Assembly (NCBI GenBank): GCA_947652115.1
Contig: OX393568.1
Span: forward strand, 12,395,370 to 12,459,369
Source of the DNA: Blastomussa wellsi
Lineage: Eukaryota > Cnidaria > Anthozoa > Scleractinia > Plerogyridae
DNA: 64,000 nt
Reading direction: 5' to 3'
Shown piece after piece: positions 29,101-36,954 of this stretch. Position 1 is the first letter of the stretch. Each line of letters starts with the position of its first letter. Made by a program: the position numbers and the translations under genes. Below the pieces are notes generated by a model. It was not told the DNA's origin. It saw only the letters and a list, made by a program, of their open reading frames with translations, and did no database searches.

Positions 29101-30402
29101 AACTTCCGATGTGACCTTACTTTAGAAGATGGCCTAGTACTAAAAGGCAGCAGGATCGTCATACCAGCCTCCATGAGAAACCAAGTCCTCCAAGCAATCC
29201 ATCTGGGACATCAAGGAGAGAACAAATGCATCCTCCGAGCTAGAGAATCCGTGTTTTGGCCGGGCATCTCTGCTGACATTAGGCAGATGGTGAAAAATTG
29301 TGACTCTTGTAACAAGCACCAGCCAGCTCAACCCAAACTACCCATCCTGCAGCCGGACCTCCCAACCCGGCAATGGGAAAAACTTGGCGCAGACATCTTT
29401 GAATTTAACAAGGAGAAGTACCTAATGGTCGTCGACTACTACTCGAGATTCCCTGTGATAAGACTCCTCAATAACATGACCAGCCACACCGTATGCAATC
29501 ACTTCACAAGCATCCTGGCAGAGTACGGCCTACCAACCTCTATCGTCGCCGACTTCGGGTCTCAGTTCATCAGTGAAAGGTTCAGAACAAAATGCGAGCA
29601 AAGTGGCATCACACTCCAATGCAGTTCCCCATACCACCATCAAGCCAACAGCCTGGCAGAGAGAACAATTGGAACTTGCAAAGCACTGCTGAGGAAAGCA
29701 CTCGAGGAGAAAGAATGTCCTTACACAGCCTTATGGATGTATCGCACGACTCCCCTTGACGACCAGCTGCCATCACCCCACGAGTTGTTGTTTGGACGTA
29801 AACCCCAAACTACACTACCAAGCAGCAGAAGCACACTGAAGTCCAAACACCCAGACGACGACCTCCATCAAGAAGCTAACCAGAGACGCCAAGAAAAGCA
29901 AGCAGTATTCTACGACAGAAAGGCTAGTAGTGACAAGAGACCCCTTAACAACCGAGAACCGGTGTTTGTCTGGAACACCCTGAAGAATACCTGGCAGTCA
30001 GGGACCGTGCTAAATAGGCCACAGCCAACAGAGCGCCCCCGAACCTACACAGTGGACATCCAAGGGAAGATCTACCAGAGAACTAGGGAGCACCTGAGAC
30101 CAAGGAACCATAGTGAATTACCCTCCTCAGCCAGCAGTAACCCTCCACCTTCTGGTACAGTTACTCCAGTGCAAAACCCCAAAGACCCCCAGGAGACCCT
30201 TTCCAGACCCACCCCGTTGGCAGTAGCCAGCCCTACAGACGGTAGCAGCGAGAAGCAAGTCGATCCACCTTGTAGCGAGAAGCAAATCGACCTCGAGCCA
30301 GTAGGCGCTGCCGTGATCAGTGGAAGATCATGCTACCAACCAAAAAGCCAGGTCACAAGAACCGGGCGTATCACCCAAGTCCCAACCAAGTTCAAGGATT
30401 AA
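26101..30402 (+). CDS. gag-pol: Gypsy-3 gag-pol polyprotein
   Basis: 1433 codons from ATG 26101, single frame. Order: gag (residues 1 to about 210); zinc knuckles CFRCGNTHDKSAHCP and CKHCGKTGHYARVC (about 237-270); aspartic protease VDTGADAS; reverse transcriptase with LPFG and IADDIVV; RNase H (QCDASKTGIGAW, ETDHSPLEQ); integrase HHCC (HLGHQG...CDSCNKH) and DDE core (GADIFEF, VADFGSQF, SLAERT, the first two Asp and the Glu); Pro/Ser-rich tail. It resembles gypsy-1 in layout (for example FAGPLDKLEEAKKVRLLLLW against FDGPLSQKDEKVKATYILLW), so the two are related lineages of one clade. No inactivating change was seen. Confidence 0.96.
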   Translation: MADRFKPPSMDWTTSGDVHKRFKLFQQKCELIFAGPLDKLEEAKKVRLLLLWIGDKGLEIYNTSTWASEGDNLKIDPVMAALEAYTKPQSNQILARYQLRCLKQGDKPLEEFVTEARLLIEDGGYEPAAKENTLRDTLVFGVASDTVRKDAIALGNQLTFKQVYDLAKIEESTKAHMKIISKGEEKSDLHTVQKHSSRKTPPSQGYTHQTSYGDQNQRDHTARKPRHLQFKSKGCFRCGNTHDKSAHCPAKNSKCKHCGKTGHYARVCMQQRLQKVHQIVSSPEYQGQDIHLEDEYPFEDDYAYTYEEESDEETSDTEPITVFLGTLTSTKGQQTQEMSLNALDSHPNKIYAKVKINEAHDMSLKVDTGADASVITTTDLQHFPFPITILPCSNVLRGYGGSTIENLGVATLQVSYKDKTATITFNIVEAPGSPSMLGCRQCQDLGIISASLDEVNTIPPTKTDAEAKRGQLSKPTVMEEYQDCFDKLGCFPGEKYHIQLIDHPVPVIHPPRTVPVHILPLYKEELDKMIADDVITAVTEPTDWVNSIVCNIRETPEGKKKIRLCLDPKDLNKSIRREHYYTRTIDELLPQLHGKKFFSVVDTKKGYWHVALDHESSLLCTFNTPFGRHRFKRLPFGVKLSQDILQRKLDEVYRGIPNVMGIADDIVVCGSTETEHDQAFCKMLQATRKHNVSLNSEKLQFKQTQVNFYGHVLTENGIQPAKEKLEAIRNLKSPSNMGELQTILGMVTYLNRFSIKLADLTSPLRELTKKHVHFSWEPHHQQALDEIKQELCTSRLISYYDPDPSTPTILQCDASKTGIGAWLRQLDSQGNEHIVSMASRSLTETESRYSNLERECLAVTYGLEKFKYYLLGRHVTVETDHSPLEQIFKKNINDAPSRLQRLLLRCLQFDVNVQYKQGRSIPVADALSRVCHKKETHSAENMTKNPTSQRNIHFISTPINLAAVQSSTAQDPTMNLLKNTIFNGWPPYRKQCPQELWEFWNFRCDLTLEDGLVLKGSRIVIPASMRNQVLQAIHLGHQGENKCILRARESVFWPGISADIRQMVKNCDSCNKHQPAQPKLPILQPDLPTRQWEKLGADIFEFNKEKYLMVVDYYSRFPVIRLLNNMTSHTVCNHFTSILAEYGLPTSIVADFGSQFISERFRTKCEQSGITLQCSSPYHHQANSLAERTIGTCKALLRKALEEKECPYTALWMYRTTPLDDQLPSPHELLFGRKPQTTLPSSRSTLKSKHPDDDLHQEANQRRQEKQAVFYDRKASSDKRPLNNREPVFVWNTLKNTWQSGTVLNRPQPTERPRTYTVDIQGKIYQRTREHLRPRNHSELPSSASSNPPPSGTVTPVQNPKDPQETLSRPTPLAVASPTDGSSEKQVDPPCSEKQIDLEPVGAAVISGRSCYQPKSQVTRTGRITQVPTKFKD

Positions 30403-30596
30403 ATAGGGACAAACAAAGGAGACATTTTCTGTATTGACATTGGGTTCTTACTTACACCCATGAAACTGTTTTTATTTTAGTTCCTGTTGCTGTTTGATGG
30501 ACACTTGATTGACTAAATTAGTGTTAATTACAAGGTCCCTTTTATTGTTCTATCTGCATGTAACTAGGGTTTGTTTTAACAACAAAAAGGGGGGAA
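30403..30596 (+). other. Gypsy-3 3' untranslated region with polypurine tract
   Basis: No ORF. The run aaaaaggggggaa at about 30585-30596 immediately precedes the 3' LTR and fits a polypurine tract. Confidence 0.8.
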
Positions 30597-30740
30597 TGTC
30601 ACAGTATGTCTAGCGTGACAACCATATATGGGCATGCTTGCCCCAGGCATTTTGTAATAGCTCGCTCGGCTGAACACATGGCATTAAAAACTTAGACTTC
30701 GAGCAAATCTCAACAGGTATTCGCCTTCCATTTCGTGTCA
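30597..30740 (+). repeat. Gypsy-3 3' LTR
   Basis: 144 bp copy of 25827-25970 with one substitution. Confidence 0.95.
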
Positions 30741-30745
30741 GCTCT
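30741..30745. repeat. Target-site duplication GCTCT of gypsy-3, right
   Basis: Matches 25822-25826 and marks the exact break in the phospholipase coding frame. Confidence 0.93.
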
Positions 30746-31229
30746 AAAGGATTACCAGGACCTGTATATCTATGTCCAGGCATAACAAAACCTTTCTTTG
30801 GCGCTACTTTTAATATAGCCTTGTGTATATCTATTGAACCACCTTTTATTTTTTTACTCAAGTCATTTGTAAAACTGTCAAGGACTTGATCCAAATATTT
30901 ATTTGCAACATTTTTTATTTTCTTCGTTGCATAATCTGATTTGATAGCCTTTGCAGCACCCTGTCGAGCAAGGTAAGCCCCACAATTAGCCAAACCTTTT
31001 AAAGCAATCTCACCAATAGAATGACTATCATAAATATCAAACAAACTGCCCCCAGCTAGTGAGGGCTCAATTAGTTTCCCTGATTCTTGACGAATTTAGC
31101 TTTTGTGATACCACAACTGGCACACTTGCATTTCATCATTGTTCGGCCATTTTTGGTTTTAGCATATCGTTCACTACCTGGAACACATTCAGTTTGTTTT
31201 TTTTCTTTTACGCAATATGATTTTACCAT
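30746..31229 (-). pseudogene. Zinc ribbon-phospholipase A2 protein of Polinton C, 5' part
   Basis: From ATG 31229 the protein begins with a short Cys motif region (YCVKEKKQTECVPG, TKNGRTMMKCKCASCG) resembling the DUF5679-type zinc ribbon. A helical stretch follows, then the phospholipase A2 calcium-loop signature YTGPGNPL just before the gypsy-3 insertion. The catalytic HDVDY lies beyond the insertion at 25511-25821. The whole protein is about 260 residues. It contains LAGGS and IKGGS, both fitting the (M/I/L)xGG-x cleavage pattern known for adenain-type proteases, which would separate zinc ribbon, spacer and lipase. Interrupted, so not functional here. Confidence 0.8.
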
Positions 31230-31239
31230 GTATACATAT

Positions 31240-31690
31240 ATATTATATAATTTTGAAATAATCTATTATAAATCTATGATTGACACTGGTATCTGACATA
31301 TTAAATTTACAATTATGTATTGTATCAAGAATTGATCTTCCCCTCTGTCTTTCAAGTAGATTGATAGTACAAACACCAATAACCACATAATACTGAATCA
31401 CGTTCTTGTATCTCATCTCCTGAATATATTAATTGTTTTCCACTCATGGCCATATATTTCTTGACCTCTGTTGGCATCATTAATCCAAAGGAGTCAAAAT
31501 ATTCACAAAACCGATCGATGTTTCTGTAAGCCACCCAATGAGTACCTTGTCCAATATGGTTATCAAGATTGACTATTCCACATTCTTTGTTTTTGATTTG
31601 TCTTGGTAAAACATCCTTACTGAAAACACCTCTAAAGTATTTTATACCAAGTTGTTTTACCCAATTTTTTAGATCATAATTGGATAATGG
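31240..31690 (-). pseudogene. pro: Adenain-like cysteine protease of Polinton C
   Basis: The main frame runs from about 31690 to a stop at 31352 and contains the Ulp1/adenain motif series: GTHWVAY (catalytic His), YFDSFG (Asp), EIQERDS (oxyanion Gln) and VLCGYWC (catalytic Cys). Just after the Cys motif the frame hits TGA. The expected C-terminal continuation (LLERQRGRSI...) lies in another frame to about 31240, so there is a frameshift near 31360. No in-frame ATG was found; the start may overlap the end of the upstream pVI-like gene. In adenoviruses and Polintons this enzyme matures capsid precursors. Candidate target sites occur in neighbouring proteins. Confidence 0.8.
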
Positions 31691-31695
31691 TTTAT

Positions 31696-32571
31696 TTACA
31701 AAATAGCTCCGAGAATTGGAATGTTGTTGAATGGGCTGTTTTTGCCTAATAGCAGACCTTTTCCTTTCTTTTTTTTGGTATCTTTTTTTTTTGGTAATCC
31801 AAGACCAATAGGGTTTTCATCCCAACTTCCGATAAAAGGAGGAGGTTGATATGGCATCATAATTCCATGATTTCCACCATCTTTTTTAGTGGTTGTTCCT
31901 ATTGTTGATGCTTTAGGAACATATACAGGTATTGATCTCCGTGGTCGACTTTTCTCTACATGTAAACCTCTGCCAGTGAGAGCATTCATTAGTAGAGGAA
32001 TCCCAATACTTGCCAACAGCGTCCCCAAGAAGCCTCCAGACTGTTTTGGTGTTGGTTTGATAACCAATTCTCCGCCTGTCTGTAAGTTATTGATAATGTC
32101 TTCTTTTTGTTTCTTTGTCAATAGACTTTTATATTTTATTAATTGTTCAATCTTGCTTTGAGGCACAAGAAAACCTCCAGTCTGTCCTTTTCCAAATATT
32201 TTGTTAATACCAAGACTTCCAAGTGCTGATAATGCCCCTGTAGCCAGTGCTGGGGCTGCTTTTGATATAGCTGTGGTTGCATATGGTAATAGTTTTGTGC
32301 CAAGAGAGAATAAACTTGACCATAGAGAACCTCCATATACTACAGCCTTTCTGATCTGTGTTTTGGAAATCTTAATGTCTGATCCTTTGTTCATCTTTTT
32401 GGCTTTAATCAGTTTGTTTATTTGTGTATTTGTCAGCATAAGTTGATCATTTCCAGATAGTTCTCTATTGGATAATCTGATTGTTATTGCTGAATTTTCT
32501 CTATACGCTTTTGCTAGTTTTTTCCTCTGTCCTTCTGACAATGTTACTCCATATGGATGATAAGTAGTCAT
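31696..32571 (-). CDS. Polinton pVI-like minor virion protein precursor
   Basis: 291 codons, intact, starting at a TATATATG box. Basic N-terminal third (LSEGQRKKLAKAYRENS), then Gly/Ala/Leu-rich amphipathic or hydrophobic stretches (LLPYATTAISKAAPALATGALSALG, FLGTLLASIGIPLLMNAL) and several GG motifs, then a Lys/Pro-rich tail. The layout matches the common Polinton protein between protease and capsid gene, often compared with adenovirus pVI or core proteins. LTGRG near residue 200 fits the second adenain consensus (M/I/L)xGx-G. Likely a capsid-internal, membrane-active or DNA-associated component; assignment rests on layout and position. Confidence 0.65.
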   Translation of the reverse strand: MTTYHPYGVTLSEGQRKKLAKAYRENSAITIRLSNRELSGNDQLMLTNTQINKLIKAKKMNKGSDIKISKTQIRKAVVYGGSLWSSLFSLGTKLLPYATTAISKAAPALATGALSALGSLGINKIFGKGQTGGFLVPQSKIEQLIKYKSLLTKKQKEDIINNLQTGGELVIKPTPKQSGGFLGTLLASIGIPLLMNALTGRGLHVEKSRPRRSIPVYVPKASTIGTTTKKDGGNHGIMMPYQPPPFIGSWDENPIGLGLPKKKDTKKKKGKGLLLGKNSPFNNIPILGAIL

Positions 32572-32630
32572 ATATATATTGTTATATAAATATGATCATA
32601 AATTAAATATGATTAATAATACCTATCCTT

Positions 32631-33897
32631 TTACATAGACCTAAGAATCAATTTCCCATCAGTTTTCCTCATTTCAACCTCCTGTTCATAAAGGACTAAG
32701 GCATAAACCAAGTATGGTGTATTTGCAACACCGCTTAGCGTGTATTTAAAACTCAGTTTGGTCATACCATCTTTGATATCTGTTGGTTGTTTTGTTAGAT
32801 CAAAGTAAATGAATGGGAAGATAGTACTAAAGTTTGACCTATTAAGGAGAGTATCGCCAGCATAATCACTGTTGGCATGAACATATTTTAAAGCATCTCT
32901 GAAAACCCGGGCTGGTGCTTCACTCGGTCTGTAAGGAACCTCTGGATATTCTTTTCCATTGCCTACTTCGAGATAGCAGCTGGTTAATGCTCTATTATTA
33001 TCAGCAACGTCGAAAGTATTATATAAGAATTTATTCGCTGTCTGTGATTCAAGATTTGCATCATTGATTATATAAACAAATACATGCCTAGGTCGGTTAA
33101 TTCCTGTCGATATACGGAAGTTACCCGTCTGCTGTGTTTTTGAATTATCTTTATGAACTAATTCCTTAAGAAAGGTCCACTTTCTTGTATCGAGGTATTT
33201 TTTGATGTATAATGACTTTCCATCTGCATTAAAAACAATACGGGGGACTATCAACTGAAATTTAGAAAGGACCACACGGCAATTGTTTGCTGCCTGCCAG
33301 ACAAGGTCGGCATCACTCTCAAGATTGATTTTCAACTCAATTCGAGAATTTGGAAGGAGTTCACCATGAAGACTCTCAAAAAAACCATACCGATTAAGTG
33401 GGATTTCTGCATTCGCTGTTGCACCTGCATTCAGAAGCAATTTTCGTGCAGCAAAACCTGAATTGTAATTAGCATTATCAGCTCTCTCTTCAGCATGTCT
33501 ATTTGTGTCAATATAAAATAATTCATTAGTACCCTGACTTTTTGAATAACCCTGAGAATATTCTAGAAGATTTTTAATATTTGTTGCATGGTTAGCTTCC
33601 GAACATTCATAAACATCAATTCCATTCATCTTAATATTCAACTTTTTAATAAGAGCATATGCTGAATTGACTATCCCATTATGATCATTAGCAGCGACAT
33701 CAGCTCCATCTACCAGCTTCTCTAAATTGATGTCTACATTGAATCTTGCGTGATACCAATCAAAAGGGGTCGATTCTCCACTATTGTCGACAACAAAGCG
33801 GTGGCCTTCTTGCTGGATTCGCATTCAATGCTGTTTCCAGTTCAAAAACAACATCTTCATACCTTTCTATGAGATTCGAGTTTCTATAATTTGTCAT
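32631..33897 (-). CDS. mcp: Polinton C major capsid protein (double jelly-roll)
   Basis: 397 codons in the main frame from ATG 33824. A short upstream frame from ATG 33897 (TATATATG box; MTNYRNSNLIERYEDVVFEL) overlaps its start and probably is the true N-terminus, separated by a frameshift near 33825. The protein has the pattern of Polinton hexon-like capsids: PFDWYHARFNVDI near the start, IPLNRYGFFESLHGELLPN and RIELKINLESD in the first barrel, then a second set of strands ending FKYTLSG...YLVYALVLYE. Position between pVI-like and penton genes fits. It would build the capsid lattice. Fold assignment is from remembered family features, not a structure search. Confidence 0.8.
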
Positions 33898-33908
33898 ATA
33901 TTATTGGT

Positions 33909-34286
33909 TTAGATAAAATTCCTTCTTCTAAGTTTTCCACCTGAAAGTATCTGATTTACTCTTTCATTTACCTCCTGAGCAGTTAATTCTTTTGGTTTTG
34001 GCAAACTTGATGGGATTGATATATTTGGTTCTATTTTGACTGATGGTGTTTTTGTTTTCTTACTTAGAAGCTCAACTATCTTATCACCAGCCTTCTTCCC
34101 AACATATTCGCCAGTTGTTGTAGCAGCCTTTGTTGCTGCTGTCTTTGCAATACTTTTAGCTGTTTTTCCAAATAGTTTCTTTCCAACTGCTGTGAAAACA
34201 TCAGTTATACCTTCACCGTAAATATGATTTGTAACATACATATCCATGTCTGGATCATACCGTCTTTTGAATTCACACTGTCTCAT
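33909..34286 (-). CDS. Small amphipathic virion-associated protein
   Basis: 125 codons from a TATATG start. It has an Ala/Lys/Thr-rich amphipathic centre (KTAKSIAKTAATKAATTTGEYVGKKAGDKIVELLSKK) and a Pro-rich linker, and ends ILSGGKLRRRNFI. LSGGK fits an adenain cleavage site that would release a basic tail. It sits between capsid and penton genes. Likely a minor virion or DNA-condensing protein; no named family. Confidence 0.6.
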   Translation of the reverse strand: MRQCEFKRRYDPDMDMYVTNHIYGEGITDVFTAVGKKLFGKTAKSIAKTAATKAATTTGEYVGKKAGDKIVELLSKKTKTPSVKIEPNISIPSSLPKPKELTAQEVNERVNQILSGGKLRRRNFI

Positions 34287-34302
34287 ATATCATATAATTA
34301 TA

Positions 34303-35085
34303 TTAAATATCAGTTGATCGTAGAAACAGTTCAATATACCAATCTATCCCATTTAAATCAATTGGAGTCCCAGATGAATCAGTAACATAAAACCGCATTG
34401 AAGATATCAAATGACCTGATACCAGACTATATGCAAGAAAACGAGGTTTGTAAGTAAATGGAAGGGATCTAACAAGATTTTCAACGGGAATAACAGCTAC
34501 AGTGCTTGAAGATTGCCCATCCGTTATACTGTCTGTGACTTTATCACAGTTAATATGTATTTCATCAACTCCTCTTGTGATATCAGGTAGAATTGTTCCA
34601 TACTCTGTATTGACAACTATTTTGGATTCAAATCCAATCAGTTTCCTAAAATCAAAGTTTCTAAGATCTAATCGATAATTCTCGTCTAATTCAACAAGTA
34701 CTCGATAAGTTGATAATATAAAATACAGATTGATACCATACTCTTTTTTATCATCGTCATCATCATCCTTGACAAGATGGCCTTTGTCTTTCATGTATTT
34801 TTTAATATACTCATCAATATCATCATAACTGTACATACCATCAACAAATGTGATTGTTTCCCAACTTGTTCCTTTATCATGACTGTATTCTATTTGATTG
34901 TTTCCATATGATTGTCTGATATTATACCAACTGTAAGTCATAGATATTGTTCTAACAGCCAGTTCATGCTTCATGTCATAAGACAGTTTAATAGGGTTGT
35001 TAAATCTAGTAGTGAAATCATGACTCAAACTTACACCTACCTTTTGTCTGTTTTTTGATGAAAATCGTAATAAGAATTCGCTCAT
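34303..35085 (-). CDS. Polinton C penton-like minor capsid protein
   Basis: 260 codons, intact, from a TATATG start. It shows the Polinton penton pattern: N-terminal strands (SHDFTTRFNNPIKL), MYSYDDIDEYIKKYM, an Asp run, then NFDFRKLIGFE and C-terminal strands ending SGTPIDLNGIDWYIEL. The decayed element B gene at 8256-8925 has the same sequence of motifs. Single jelly-roll vertex protein is the likely fold, by family knowledge. An aspartate run (DDDDDD) near residue 110 is lineage-specific. Confidence 0.72.
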   Translation of the reverse strand: MSEFLLRFSSKNRQKVGVSLSHDFTTRFNNPIKLSYDMKHELAVRTISMTYSWYNIRQSYGNNQIEYSHDKGTSWETITFVDGMYSYDDIDEYIKKYMKDKGHLVKDDDDDDKKEYGINLYFILSTYRVLVELDENYRLDLRNFDFRKLIGFESKIVVNTEYGTILPDITRGVDEIHINCDKVTDSITDGQSSSTVAVIPVENLVRSLPFTYKPRFLAYSLVSGHLISSMRFYVTDSSGTPIDLNGIDWYIELFLRSTDI

Positions 35086-35091
35086 ATATTA

Positions 35092-35894
35092 CTAGATTAG
35101 ATATTCCTTCATGAGATCATTCATTTGTTTGTTGTCAATGATATTCAATTTATTCAACTGATGTACAATCTTCACAAACTCTTCTCTAACATCATTACTG
35201 TTGTTTCCAGTAGACATTGAACCCCCAAGAAGCTCCCATCGTGAAAGCAAATCTTGTGGATTATTATAGTATATTACACCACTACCAATTTTTGAATACT
35301 TCTTAGATGTTCTATGTATTGGTATTCCATTCAGTCTATTAAGGTCATTGAATACCGTTTTTGCCAGTTCTGAGTAATTCTTTTTGTTGTTAAATCGTTT
35401 TGTTAGAAGATCAAGTGTGTCAAAATCAGCTTGTTTGTTGTATACCTTTTGACCATTTTTATGAGCGATGACTTTCAATTGTCCATACAGGTTTGGAAGA
35501 TCAATGACCAGACCACCATACTGACCTCTTTGTGATATCTTATAGGCGTTTCTCTTTTTCTGTGTATATATACCTTTTCCGAGTGTTTTTCCACCTTCTT
35601 CCAAAATTCCTATTCTTTGTTTGTATTTTTGTAACAATTGAATTTCTCCAGTCAATTCATCAATTGTTCTTTATATTTTTCTTTCATCTGTTTGTTTTTT
35701 GACATAGATCCTTTTTGTCTTCCTAGTTTTTTGATAATTTCTCCGATATCTTTTTCATATTCGTCTATGTTGATTAATTTATCAATGTGTGATTTTAATA
35801 TTTGTGAAGGAGGTGATAAATTGTAATCCATCAGTTTTTTAATATCATCTGGAGTAAAACCCTTATCAATATCTGACTGATAAGATGATGTCAT
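35092..35894 (-). pseudogene. Conserved Polinton protein of unknown function, frameshifted
   Basis: Two frames form one gene: 35652-35894 (ATG 35894, 80 codons, highly charged helices) and 35092 to about 35675 (187 codons, no usable ATG of its own). They meet near 35665 with a frameshift. The C-terminal part has YGGLVIDLPNLYG, DFDTLDLLTKRFN and KIGSGVIYYNNPQDLL followed by LLGGS, another adenain-type site. I recall similar ORFs in other Polintons beside the penton gene, without a known function. Confidence 0.55.
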
Positions 35895-35918
35895 TTTTGG
35901 AACATAATATTTTGTAGG

Positions 35919-36239
35919 CTATTTTGTATCTTCAATTGCTTTGGGGAGTTCATCTTCAAATATGAGAGCTCTCACATTTGCTTCTTTAATATCACTAATT
36001 CCTTCTGTCAAAGCTTTTTGGTTTTCCTGTAATTGTTTAATGATTTCATCCTGTTTTTCATCAATTGTTTCCTTGACTTTTTTCTGTGCATCAATAGAAG
36101 GTTTTAATATTTCTGCTGTATCATCATACATATCCTGTTTTTGTGTTCTAAAAGTCTTTACAACTTCACGGACTTCTTTTACCTTATTTCCAGCTTCTAT
36201 TTCACCCATCAGAAGCTTTTTCATTCTCTCGATATCCAT
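35919..36239 (-). CDS. Small coiled-coil protein
   Basis: 106 codons from ATG 36239 directly after a (TA)n run. Almost entirely Glu/Lys/Gln-rich helix with a coiled-coil character (EVREVVKTFRTQKQD, KETIDEKQDEIIKQLQENQ). It is the first gene of the leftward virion block and diverges from the packaging ATPase. Unknown role. Confidence 0.55.
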   Translation of the reverse strand: MDIERMKKLLMGEIEAGNKVKEVREVVKTFRTQKQDMYDDTAEILKPSIDAQKKVKETIDEKQDEIIKQLQENQKALTEGISDIKEANVRALIFEDELPKAIEDTK

Positions 36240-36310
36240 ATATATATATATATATATTAGATAAAAAAACTTATCTTAACTTATCTAAAAGTATCTAACA
36301 TAATCATATA
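36240..36310. promoter_or_regulatory. Divergent AT-rich promoter region with (TA)n run
   Basis: The 71-bp gap between divergent genes contains TATATATATATATATATAT and three spaced ttatct/atctaa repeats. It is the only divergent intergene inside the virion block, so it probably drives both the leftward and rightward sets. Confidence 0.5.
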
Positions 36311-36939
36311 ATGGATATACTAGTAAGAAATCAAATAATGGTTTCAGACGATTATATAGCTACATGCCAAAAAACACGTTTAGAATGCTTATAGCCGGCG
36401 GCTCTGGATCAGGGAAAACGAACCTCTTGAGCCATATTTTACAATATCCATTGATTTATTATGATCAGATCCATCTGTATGCTAAGAATCTGGATCAGGA
36501 CAAGTATATTGAATTAATTGATGAGATGAATGGAATAAGTGAACAGGTGGGATATACAGTTTTGATAGCAAGCAATGATGAAATCATACCCGTCGACCAG
36601 CTTCAAGATACTGATATGCAAAGAGTTATTATATTTGATGATTATGTTTGTGAAAAGGTACAGAAGCCTCTCATTGACTATTTCATTCAAGGACGGCATA
36701 AAAACTGCTCTGTGATATATCTCACCCAATCATTTTATAAGTGTCCTAAATCAATCAGACTGAATTGTAGTCATTTTTGTCTTTATGATTTTCCATCTTC
36801 AAGAGAACGAAATCTGATATCTCAAGAACTAGGAATCAATAAAGCACAGTATGTTAAAGCAACCAGCAAACCATACTCTTTCTGTTATGTTGACAAACCA
36901 ATGAAAACAGTTAAGAGAAACTTTTATGGAAATATCTAA
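36311..36939 (+). CDS. atp: Polinton C packaging ATPase (A32/FtsK-HerA-like)
   Basis: The main frame is 36364-36939 (191 codons). ATG 36311 in another frame (MDILVRNQIMVSDDYIA) is probably the true N-terminus, with a one-base frameshift near 36355. Walker A GGSGSGKT lies about residue 12-19 of the main frame, Walker B RVIIFDDY, and a later QGRHKNCSVIYLTQS segment with sensor Gln, typical of the Polinton/NCLDV genome-packaging ATPases. It would pump element DNA into capsids. It starts the rightward gene block with the fibre gene 15 bases downstream. Confidence 0.87.
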
Positions 36940-36954
36940 ACTATTAATATATAC

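Larger units (their letters stand above)
25827..30740 (+). mobile_element. Gypsy-3: complete Ty3/gypsy LTR retrotransposon
   Basis: 4914 bp with 144-bp LTRs (25827-25970, 30597-30740) that differ at one base (gcgcgaca versus gcgtgaca), GCTCT target duplication, a primer-binding site, polypurine tract and one uninterrupted 1433-codon gag-pol frame. It is recent and possibly active. It splits the Polinton C phospholipase gene. Confidence 0.97.
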
